DNA of 64,000 bases from Deltaproteobacteria bacterium (GTDB lineage Bacteria > Lernaellota > Lernaellaia > JACKCT01), in contig JADLEX010000060.1 of NCBI GenBank assembly GCA_020845895.1, forward strand, positions 1 through 64,000. Reading direction: 5' to 3'. The position numbers and the translations under genes are program-made. Positions 8,989 to 16,097 of this stretch are shown here, piece after piece (the first letter of the stretch is position 1; every line of letters starts with the position of its first letter). Below the pieces are notes generated by a model. The model had not been told where the DNA came from, did no database searches, and saw nothing but the letters and a program-made list of their open reading frames with translations.

Positions 8989-10968
8989 ATGCGGATTTCT
9001 TGCTTGACTCTGATAGCGCTGGTTGCGTTCGCCGGATTCGGCCTCGCCGGATGCGGTTGCGGCGACGACGACGATGATGACGGCGGCGGCTCGGACGACG
9101 ACCTGACCGATGACGACGCGACGGATGACGACGCGGATGACGATTCGGCCGATGACGACGTCGACGATGATACGGGCGACGACGACACGGCGGACGATGA
9201 CACAGCGGACGATGATACCGCCGATGACGATACTGCGGACGACGACACGGCGGACGACGACACGGCTGATGACGACACGGCTGATGACGACACGGCTGAT
9301 GACGACACGGCTGATGACGACACGGCTGATGACGACACCGCCGATGACGATACGGGCGACGACGACACCGTGGCCGACGACTGCTCGGTGCCGCTCGAAG
9401 ACCCCATCGACGCGGGTTCGCATACGGCAACCCTCTACGAATACGGCGACGAGACCGACCCCGACGCGCGCACCACGCCCGTCGGCGCGTATTTCTGGTT
9501 CGCCGACCCCTATGTGACCATCGTCCGCGGCATCAGGATGAGCGCGGTGCCCCTGCACGGCCTGGGACATATTCCCGACGGCGCGGGCCCGTTTCCGCTC
9601 GTGCTCATCGTGCACGGCAATCACTCGGCGTCGGAACTGTCGTACCCCGGTTATCAGTACCTCACCGAGCATCTGGCTACGCACGGCATGATCGCGATCT
9701 CCGTCGAGGAGGACTTCCTGAACGGCGGCGTGAGCGGCGAGATGGACGCGCGCGGCATCGTGCTGCTGCGTCACCTGCAACTGTTCCGCGAATGGAACGC
9801 CGATTCGGACCACCCGCTTTTCGGCAAGATCGACATGAACAAGATCGGGCTCGCGGGCCATTCCCGCGGCGGCGAAGCGGTCACCGTGGCGTGGCAGTTC
9901 AACACCACCAAGCACAACGCGGGCGATCCGCTGCACAACTTCAACTTCAACATCCGGTCGCTTTTCGCCATCGCGCCGGTGGACGGTCAGATCGGCCTGT
10001 TCAACGACATCGTGCCGCGCGACGTGGACTACTTCATCATGCACGGCAGCCACGACGGCGACGTGTCCGATTTCCAGGGCCACCAATGTTACGACCGCGC
10101 GCTGCCCGTGGACGAGGCGACGACGGGCGAAAAGGGGCTGCTGTTCGTGCAGGGCGCGAATCACGGCCAGTGGAACACCGTGTGGGCGCCGGCGGGAGAT
10201 CCGTCGCCGCCGGGCGACGTGTCCGTTCCGCTGATTTCCGCACAGGATCAACAGGACGTCGGCCAGATTTTCATGACGGCGTGGTTCCGCTGGACGCTGC
10301 TGGGCCGGGGCTGCTATCGCCACATGGCGGCGGGCGAGGTCGAGTTTCCCTCGTTCCCGTCGAGCGCGCCGCTGAATCGCCAGTATCAAAACGCCGAACG
10401 CGTCTTCCTCGACCACTATCAGGAGGACACGAGCCTCGCGACGGGCTCGTACGCGGGCGTGACCAACGCCAATCAGGACTTCGACGCCATCGCCGAGCAG
10501 GTCATGTCGTGGGGCACTCCCGGCAATTTTCCCGGCTCCACCCGCGGCCTCGTGTTCGCGTGGGATGGCGGCGGCAAGTACACCGTGACGCTGCCGACGA
10601 TCACCGACCCCGCCGTGGACGAGATGGATATGCTCGCCCTGCGTGCCGGTCAGGTGAACGAGGCGGTGGACGATTACAACACGCTCGGCGAGTCGCGCGA
10701 CTTTTCGGTGAGCGTGGTGGTGGACAGCGTCGAGAGCGACCCGGTGCTCGCGAGCGAATATCGCGACCTGATTTCGCAGGCACGGGTCGAGATGCAGTTC
10801 TGGGGCGACATCTCGATGTCGGTGCAGGACACGGTGCGCATCCCGCTGGCCGATTTCAACGGCGGCTCGGATCTGCTGCCGTCGGAAATCGAGTCGATCA
10901 TCTTCGAGTTCGATCAGGACGCCACCGGCGCCATGGGTCTCGACGAGATCCAGTTCACGAAAGATTGA
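8989..10968 (+). CDS. Asp-linker lipoprotein with alpha/beta-hydrolase domain
   Basis: A 659-residue lipoprotein with signal peptide and lipobox LAGC, then about 105 residues of Asp/Thr/Ala linker built of DDDTA repeats. The catalytic domain is an alpha/beta hydrolase: LIVHGNHS near the oxyanion site, nucleophile elbow GHSRGG, a candidate acid in HGSHDGDVSD and histidine in ANHGQWN. It resembles cutinase/PET-hydrolase or chlorophyllase-type folds. A C-terminal beta-sandwich-like domain follows. GGAGGGAG precedes ATG 8989. It is followed after 10 bases by an exported protein. A secreted esterase acting at the cell surface is the likeliest role. Confidence 0.8.
   Translation: MRISCLTLIALVAFAGFGLAGCGCGDDDDDDGGGSDDDLTDDDATDDDADDDSADDDVDDDTGDDDTADDDTADDDTADDDTADDDTADDDTADDDTADDDTADDDTADDDTADDDTADDDTGDDDTVADDCSVPLEDPIDAGSHTATLYEYGDETDPDARTTPVGAYFWFADPYVTIVRGIRMSAVPLHGLGHIPDGAGPFPLVLIVHGNHSASELSYPGYQYLTEHLATHGMIAISVEEDFLNGGVSGEMDARGIVLLRHLQLFREWNADSDHPLFGKIDMNKIGLAGHSRGGEAVTVAWQFNTTKHNAGDPLHNFNFNIRSLFAIAPVDGQIGLFNDIVPRDVDYFIMHGSHDGDVSDFQGHQCYDRALPVDEATTGEKGLLFVQGANHGQWNTVWAPAGDPSPPGDVSVPLISAQDQQDVGQIFMTAWFRWTLLGRGCYRHMAAGEVEFPSFPSSAPLNRQYQNAERVFLDHYQEDTSLATGSYAGVTNANQDFDAIAEQVMSWGTPGNFPGSTRGLVFAWDGGGKYTVTLPTITDPAVDEMDMLALRAGQVNEAVDDYNTLGESRDFSVSVVVDSVESDPVLASEYRDLISQARVEMQFWGDISMSVQDTVRIPLADFNGGSDLLPSEIESIIFEFDQDATGAMGLDEIQFTKD
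9178..9372 (+). repeat. tandem 15-bp repeat encoding DDDTA linker
   Basis: Thirteen 15-base units encode the DDDTA/DDDTG linker of the lipoprotein. Units at 9268-9327 are four perfect copies of GATGACGACACGGCT; the others differ at synonymous third positions. The array should be prone to length change by slippage or recombination, which would lengthen or shorten the surface linker. Confidence 0.9.
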
Positions 10969-10978
10969 GGGGGCGGAC

Positions 10979-11428
10979 ATGCGCAGCTTCATCGTCATCA
11001 TGATCGCGACCGCCCTGGCGCTGTCGGCCTCGTTCGCGTCGGCCAAGACCTTCGCGGCGCCCGAGTTCACGTCGGTGGACGTGGCCCTCGTCAAACTGCC
11101 CTTCGCCGTCGAACGCCCGGCCGGGCCTGCCGGCGGATCAAAATCGTACACGCACGGCTATCTCGTGCGTCTGCATGGGACGCACTTCCCCGCGACCGCC
11201 GTGGTTTGGCAGCTCTGGTTCGGCGACACGCGCATCGAGGAATACGGCTCGTTCGACGGCGGCGCGTATTTCGTGGTGTACGAACGGGCCGAGCTCGACG
11301 CGCTCGCTGGCAAACCGATTCGTGTCTCGATTCGCGCGGGCGAGTTTCACCCGTCGCCGGCGAAGCTCGTCGTTTCGGGCGTGGAGGGCGCGGCGTTGCC
11401 GTTTGACGAGGCATTGCGACGCAAGTGA
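10979..11428 (+). CDS. exported protein of unknown function
   Basis: A 149-residue protein with a clear Sec signal peptide (MRSFIVIMIATALALSASFASA, cleavage after ASA). The mature domain looks all-beta and has an IPT/TIG-like flavour (YLVRLHGTHFPATAVVWQ ... FGDTRIEEYGSF ... VSIRAGEFHPSPAKLVVSG). No catalytic motif is visible. It lies 10 bases after the hydrolase lipoprotein and is probably co-transcribed with it. Confidence 0.7.
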   Translation: MRSFIVIMIATALALSASFASAKTFAAPEFTSVDVALVKLPFAVERPAGPAGGSKSYTHGYLVRLHGTHFPATAVVWQLWFGDTRIEEYGSFDGGAYFVVYERAELDALAGKPIRVSIRAGEFHPSPAKLVVSGVEGAALPFDEALRRK

Positions 11429-11541
11429 GGACACGCATTCCTCGGATCCGGTCCTCGCGGCGCGGGCAAACGCATGATGGTCGCCTCATCCCGCGGCTTG
11501 CGTGAAATGGTCGCGTCGTGAAACCCTTGCGGGAGTGCGTG

Positions 11542-12591
11542 ATGCGCGGTGTTTGGACATCGGCGATCTGGGCGATGGTTCTAGCCGTGACGCTGGCGGC
11601 ATCGGCCGCTTCGTGTGGTGACGACGACGACGCCACCACGCTGCAAGGAGGATCGGGCGACGACGACGATGACGACGCGGGCGGCATCCCCGACGACGAC
11701 GCGACCGACGACGACGCGACCGACGACGACACCGTCGATGACGATGCGGACGACGATGACGACGACACAACCGATCCGACGCAGGTCACCGTCCAGTCCA
11801 GCGTCTTTTTCATGGGCTGCGAACCCGAGGATTCGTCGTGCGCCGACGACGAGAAACCCCGGCACGAGGTCTTCGTCTTCGAGTTCGTCATCGACGTGAA
11901 CGAGGTGACGAACGCGGACTTTCTGACGTTCCTTCTGGTCGAGAATCCCGAAAACGACTGTGATGGGTTCACGTGCGTCGGATCGGCGCACGACGGCGGC
12001 GATCCGTATCAGGGCCTGTATCTCGACGGCGAGGAATGGGCGATCGACGCGGGTTACGAAGATCGGCCCGCGGTCGGCGTGAGCTGGTACGGGGCGAACG
12101 CGTACTGCGTTGCCCAGAGCCGCCGTTTGCCGACCGAGGCCGAATGGGAGAAGGCGGCCAAGGGCGGATTCGAGCACAGAATCTTTCCCTGGAGCGACAC
12201 GTTCGAGTCGAACGCGCTCAATTACCTGTCGAACGGCGATCCATTCGAGGCGGGTTCCGCGCCGCGCACCACTCCGGTCGGATATTTCAACGGGGAGGAG
12301 CACGACGGCTATCAAACGACCGACGGACGCAGTCCCTACGGCCTTCACGACATGCTGGGGAACGCGGCGGAATGGGTCGGCGATTATTACGGCCCTGAAT
12401 ACTACAACGACACGCCCGACGGCGGCTGGCAGAATCCGACCGGGCCAGATTCCGGCGCCGAGAAGGTGATTCGCGGTTCGGCGTGGACGTCGGTGGACGA
12501 GACCATCACCCGCAGCACGCGGCGCGACCATTTCGCGCCCGAATCGCCGGGCATCTCGGCTTTCGGATTCCGATGCGTGCACAATCCGTGA
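11542..12591 (+). CDS. Asp-linker lipoprotein with formylglycine-generating-enzyme-like domain
   Basis: A 349-residue lipoprotein: signal peptide ending SAASC (a weak lipobox), an Asp-rich linker, then an FGE-sulfatase/SUMF1 fold. Family landmarks are NEVTNADFLTFL, VSWYGANAYC, RRLPTEAEWEKAAKGG, GLHDMLGNAAEWVGDYYG and the terminal RGSAWTS...FGFRCV. Members of this fold either oxidise sulfatase cysteines or act as binding proteins. No sulfatase gene is nearby and the protein is surface-anchored, so a non-enzymatic role is plausible. ATG 11542 with GGGAG is preferred over GTG 11518. Only 13 bases separate its stop from the next gene. Confidence 0.85.
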   Translation: MRGVWTSAIWAMVLAVTLAASAASCGDDDDATTLQGGSGDDDDDDAGGIPDDDATDDDATDDDTVDDDADDDDDDTTDPTQVTVQSSVFFMGCEPEDSSCADDEKPRHEVFVFEFVIDVNEVTNADFLTFLLVENPENDCDGFTCVGSAHDGGDPYQGLYLDGEEWAIDAGYEDRPAVGVSWYGANAYCVAQSRRLPTEAEWEKAAKGGFEHRIFPWSDTFESNALNYLSNGDPFEAGSAPRTTPVGYFNGEEHDGYQTTDGRSPYGLHDMLGNAAEWVGDYYGPEYYNDTPDGGWQNPTGPDSGAEKVIRGSAWTSVDETITRSTRRDHFAPESPGISAFGFRCVHNP

Positions 12592-12604
12592 CGACCGTCC
12601 CCGC

Positions 12605-13471
12605 GTGACTCCCATTCTCTTCACCATCGCCGCCAGCCTGTGCTGGGGCACGGGCACCGTCCTGCAAAAGCACGGGATGGCGACCGCGTTCCCCCACATC
12701 GCGCTGCGCGACGTCTTTCGCCGCATCGGCGAGATCCTCCGCGCCCTCGTCGCCAATCGCCTCTGGTTGGTGGGTCTGGCGATCATGCTCACGGGCAACG
12801 CCTGCTTCGCCATGGCGCTGGGATCGGGCGATATCGCGCTCGTTCAGCCGCTCACGAACGTCACGAGCGTGGTGGCGCTCGCGTGCGGGGTGATCTTTCT
12901 GCGCGAGCGCGTGCGCGGCGCCGAGGTCGCCGGCATCGCCCTCATCCTCGCCGGCGTCGTCGTCGTCACGGCCTTCGCCGGAGCGCCGTCGTCCCACATG
13001 CCCTCGACCGCCGGGCTCGCCGCCTTCGCGCTCGGGACGGTCGTGGCCGCAAGCGCCGCCGTGGCACTGCGGCGCGCGGGCGCGTCCGCCGAGTTCTCCC
13101 TTTCGGTCGCGTCGGGTATCGTTTTCGGCCTCGGCAACCTGATGGGAAAACTGCTCACCCAGCGCGCGGTGGCGGAGGCGGGCGAGCCCTTCAGCCTCGT
13201 GCGCGCGGACATCCTGATTTCCCTCCTCACCGATTTCCCGGTCTTCCTCGTCATCGCCGCGACCGCGGTGGGCGGCGTGTTCCAGCACACCGCCTACGCG
13301 CACGGTCGCGCGGGCGTGGTCACGCCCCTCGTCACGATCATGTCCAACATGATTCCGCTGGCGGCGGCGGTCACGATCTTCGGAGAGACAGTGCGTATCG
13401 AGCAGTTCGCGGGGGTCGGCGGCATCTTCGCGGGCACGTTCGTGCTCGCGCGGGCCTCTCGGTCGGCGTAA
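12605..13471 (+). CDS. EamA/DMT-type membrane transporter
   Basis: A 288-residue protein with about nine or ten hydrophobic helices in two related halves. Typical EamA features are ASLCWGTGTVLQKHG at the start, LGSGDIALVQPLTNVTSVVALACGVIFLRERV in the first half, and GVVTPLVTIMSNMIPLAAAVTIFGETV in the second. It starts with GTG 12605. The substrate cannot be predicted. The stop abuts the convergent acyltransferase stop with no gap. Confidence 0.8.
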   Translation: MTPILFTIAASLCWGTGTVLQKHGMATAFPHIALRDVFRRIGEILRALVANRLWLVGLAIMLTGNACFAMALGSGDIALVQPLTNVTSVVALACGVIFLRERVRGAEVAGIALILAGVVVVTAFAGAPSSHMPSTAGLAAFALGTVVAASAAVALRRAGASAEFSLSVASGIVFGLGNLMGKLLTQRAVAEAGEPFSLVRADILISLLTDFPVFLVIAATAVGGVFQHTAYAHGRAGVVTPLVTIMSNMIPLAAAVTIFGETVRIEQFAGVGGIFAGTFVLARASRSA

Positions 13472-14809
13472 TCAGCCGTCGCCGATTTCCTCGTCGATCG
13501 CGCGCAAATACGCCTCGACCGTTTCGGGGGCGAGCGCGCCCGCGTCGAATCCGCACGAGACCGTGAGCGTGCCGCGGTAACCGGAAACGCCCAGCACCTG
13601 TACCAGCGCATCGCCACGCGGGACCATCATCTCGGCCTCCGTCGGCGCGAGGCCGTCGAATTGAGGCACCGGCGCGAATTCCCCCATGTTCGTCAAAGCG
13701 ACGGGCGAGTTGCCGCTCGTCCACAACCACACGAGCATTTTTCGCGTGATTCGGGAATACACGCCGTGCGGCGAGCCGAGCGTGCTCAGATAGCCGCCGA
13801 GCAGGAACGGGCGGCCGATGTGGTTTTCTTTCGCGTGATCGACCTGCCTTTTCACCTCGCGGATCGTGTCGGCGAGCGTCGCGCCCACGTCACGGCCCAG
13901 GTGCACCCAGTAAAACGAGCTGAGATTGCACGGCGCGCCCGCACGTTTGCCGGGCAGATAGCGTCGCAAGTCCACGGTGCCGAGCAGCCGGTACGCCGCA
14001 TCGGGTGCGGGGTTCGGAACGAGCTTTGCGAGGGCGCGCAGCGCAGCCGCGACGAGCACGTCGTTGAGCGTCGCACGCATCGGCGCTCCCGCCCGACGCA
14101 TCGCCTCCACGCGCGACTCGTCGAGGCGCAGTAATCGATAGGCCGCGTCGCCGTTGCCGTCGCCCGCGCGCGGCAAACGCACGCTGCGAAAGGGTCGGAC
14201 GCTGGCGCGCATCTCGATGGTGTAGCGCCTGAGCACCGCGAGGAATCCGCGCCACCCGATTCCGCGGTAAACTTGACGCAACTTGCGCGAGCCGGTGTTC
14301 ACCGCCGGAACGTGCCGGGGATCGAGCGCGAGGGCGGAGTAGATCTCGGCAACGCGCAGCGCGAGTTCGCGCGAGCCGCCCGCGTCGACTACGACGTGGC
14401 CGCTCTTGAGCACGAGGCGGTCTCCGCCCGGTGCGCGGACGATCAACGCGGAGATTTGCGGATTCGCGAGTTCGTCGCGGTCGCCGATCCAATAGTCGTG
14501 TTCGATCGCGTCGGCCTCGGCCTCGTCGCGGGCGTCTTTCGTCACGACCCACGGATACGCGTCGAGCTCGGCGGGCGCGAAACGCCGCCAGTATGGAAAC
14601 GCGAAACTCGGCACGAGCCGCGCGCCGACGACCGGTTCAGCGTCGGCCAGCAGACGCAGCGCGCGAGCGAGGCGATCCGCGTCGATGCGCGCATCGAATC
14701 GGTATCGGATGTGAATGTGCGGCATGGTCAAACGGCGCAGCACGTGGTTGCCGACGTCGCCGTAGTAAGCCGGAATTTTGTCGTGGATGGCGGGCCGGCT
14801 CGCGGTCAC
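13472..14809 (-). CDS. condensation-domain-like acyltransferase (PapA5/WS-DGAT-like)
   Basis: A 445-residue protein of the CoA-dependent acyltransferase superfamily. The active-site motif reads GHVVVDAGG, keeping His and Asp of HHxxxDG but losing the first His. Other landmarks are the early IRYRFDARIDADRLARAL, the central LNDVLVAAALRALAKL, and SPVALTNMGEF (compare the SNVPG region). This pattern fits PapA5- or alcohol-O-acyltransferase-like enzymes, which make esters from acyl-CoA or carrier-bound acyl groups. It starts with GTG 14809, overlapping the acyl-CoA dehydrogenase stop (GTGA), so the two are coupled. The acceptor alcohol is unknown. Confidence 0.75.
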   Translation of the reverse strand: MTASRPAIHDKIPAYYGDVGNHVLRRLTMPHIHIRYRFDARIDADRLARALRLLADAEPVVGARLVPSFAFPYWRRFAPAELDAYPWVVTKDARDEAEADAIEHDYWIGDRDELANPQISALIVRAPGGDRLVLKSGHVVVDAGGSRELALRVAEIYSALALDPRHVPAVNTGSRKLRQVYRGIGWRGFLAVLRRYTIEMRASVRPFRSVRLPRAGDGNGDAAYRLLRLDESRVEAMRRAGAPMRATLNDVLVAAALRALAKLVPNPAPDAAYRLLGTVDLRRYLPGKRAGAPCNLSSFYWVHLGRDVGATLADTIREVKRQVDHAKENHIGRPFLLGGYLSTLGSPHGVYSRITRKMLVWLWTSGNSPVALTNMGEFAPVPQFDGLAPTEAEMMVPRGDALVQVLGVSGYRGTLTVSCGFDAGALAPETVEAYLRAIDEEIGDG

Positions 14810-15936
14810 AGGAGTTTCCAGATCACTTCTTTCATGATCTCGGTGGTGCCGCCGCCGATCGCCAGAATTCGCGCGTCGCGATAGAGCCGCTCGACACCGA
14901 ACTCCGTCGCGTAGCCGTAACCGCCGAGAATCTGGATCGCCTCGCGGCAGACGTATTCCGCCGTTTCGGCGGCGAAATTCTTGGCCATCGAGACCTCTTT
15001 CACGGCGTATTCGCCGTCGCGCAGCCGCGCGGCGAGCCGGTAGTTGTATTCGCGCGAAATCTCGACGCGCGTCGCCATGTCCACCAGCTTGTGCCGCGTG
15101 ACCTGAAATCCCGCGATCGACCGCCCGAACGCCTCGCGCTCGTCGGCGTAGCGCCGCGCGCGTCGATAGGCGAGGTCGGCGATGGCGTGACCCATGACGG
15201 CGAGCGCCAGACGCTCGTTCTGGAAGTTGCGCATGATGCCGATGAACCCCGCGCCCTCGCCGCCGAGCAGATTTTCGGCGGGTACGCGGCAGTCCTCGAA
15301 GACGAGCTCGGCGGTGTCCGACGCGCACCAACCCATCTTGTCGATCTTGCGCGACACCCGAAAACCCGGCGTGCCGCGCTCGACGACGATCAGGCTCACG
15401 CCCGCGTGGCCGGGCTCGCCGGTGCGGACCGCGACCGTCACGAGGTCGGCGCGCGTGCCGCTCGTGATAAAGGTCTTGGAGCCGCTCAGCACGTAGTGAT
15501 CGCCGTCGCGCACGGCGCGCGTGGAAAGCCCCGCGACGTCTGAACCCGCACCCGGCTCGGTGATCGCGAGGGATGCGATTTTTTCGCCCGCGAGCACCGG
15601 CGGCACGAACCGCTGCTGCTGTTCGGGCGTGCCGAGCGTCAGGATGGGCGGAATCGCGATCGCGTGGCTGCCGAGTCCGGCCACGACGCCCATCGAACCC
15701 GCGTTCATCAGCTCTTCGGTGAACACGATCATGTGGAATGGATCGCCGGGCGTGCCGCCAAGTTCCTCGGGATACCCGATCCCCAGAAATCCGGCCGCCG
15801 CCGCCTTGCGATACAACTCGCGGTCGAAGATCCCCTCGGACTCCCACGTCTCGACGCGCGGCGCGACCTCGCGCTCGGTGAACGTCCGCGCACTGGCGCG
15901 CAGCAGGTCGTGCGTCTCGTCGAAATACGACTTCAA
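14806..15936 (-). CDS. acyl-CoA dehydrogenase
   Basis: A FAD-dependent dehydrogenase that introduces a 2,3-double bond into acyl-CoA. Landmarks are GFLGIGYPEELGG, LAITEPGAGSDVAG (flavin/substrate binding), SGSKTFITSG, and the C-terminal LGGYGYATEFGVERLYRD and IGGGTTEIM. The usual catalytic Glu of IYEGT is Gly here. A Glu in NFQNERLA matches the catalytic position of the isovaleryl/long-chain type, so activity is expected. TTG 15936 follows GGAGG and begins at the family N-terminus. An in-frame ATG at 16011 would add 25 unrelated residues. It is coupled to the acyltransferase downstream. Confidence 0.88.
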   Translation of the reverse strand: MKSYFDETHDLLRASARTFTEREVAPRVETWESEGIFDRELYRKAAAAGFLGIGYPEELGGTPGDPFHMIVFTEELMNAGSMGVVAGLGSHAIAIPPILTLGTPEQQQRFVPPVLAGEKIASLAITEPGAGSDVAGLSTRAVRDGDHYVLSGSKTFITSGTRADLVTVAVRTGEPGHAGVSLIVVERGTPGFRVSRKIDKMGWCASDTAELVFEDCRVPAENLLGGEGAGFIGIMRNFQNERLALAVMGHAIADLAYRRARRYADEREAFGRSIAGFQVTRHKLVDMATRVEISREYNYRLAARLRDGEYAVKEVSMAKNFAAETAEYVCREAIQILGGYGYATEFGVERLYRDARILAIGGGTTEIMKEVIWKLL

Positions 15937-16045
15937 CCAATTCCTCCGCGAAGTTCCCGGACGCGCTCGGTGGACGCCCGGATCATTCCCCATTCCGGCC
16001 TTGTCGTCCACCGCCGGATCTTAAACGCCTTCGAGCGAGCCCCAA

Positions 16046-16074
16046 GAAAAAGGGCGCCCCAATCGGGACGCCCT
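16046..16074 (-). terminator. rho-independent terminator for the beta-helix lipoprotein gene
   Basis: On the minus strand AGGGCGTCCC, a short loop and GGGGCGCCCT form a stem followed by TTTTT. It lies 24 bases past the stop of the lipoprotein gene and just upstream of the acyl-CoA dehydrogenase, separating the two transcripts. Confidence 0.8.
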
Positions 16075-16097
16075 CTGGAATTGGGACTGATTCGGGG

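Noticed and set aside
9178-9372. Regular direct repeats resembling a CRISPR array
   Set aside because: The 15-bp units have no spacers and encode a DDDTA linker in frame with a lipoprotein. No cas genes are present.
8872-11151. Minus-strand open frame of about 760 codons with long Val/Ile/Ser repeats
   Set aside because: It is the antisense of the Asp-repeat linker and the hydrolase. The plus-strand gene has a signal peptide, lipobox and catalytic motifs.
15250-15260. Acyl-CoA dehydrogenase as an inactive homologue because IYEGT reads IGGGT
   Set aside because: The isovaleryl/long-chain subgroup uses a Glu in a different helix, and a Glu is present in NFQNERLA, coded near this position.
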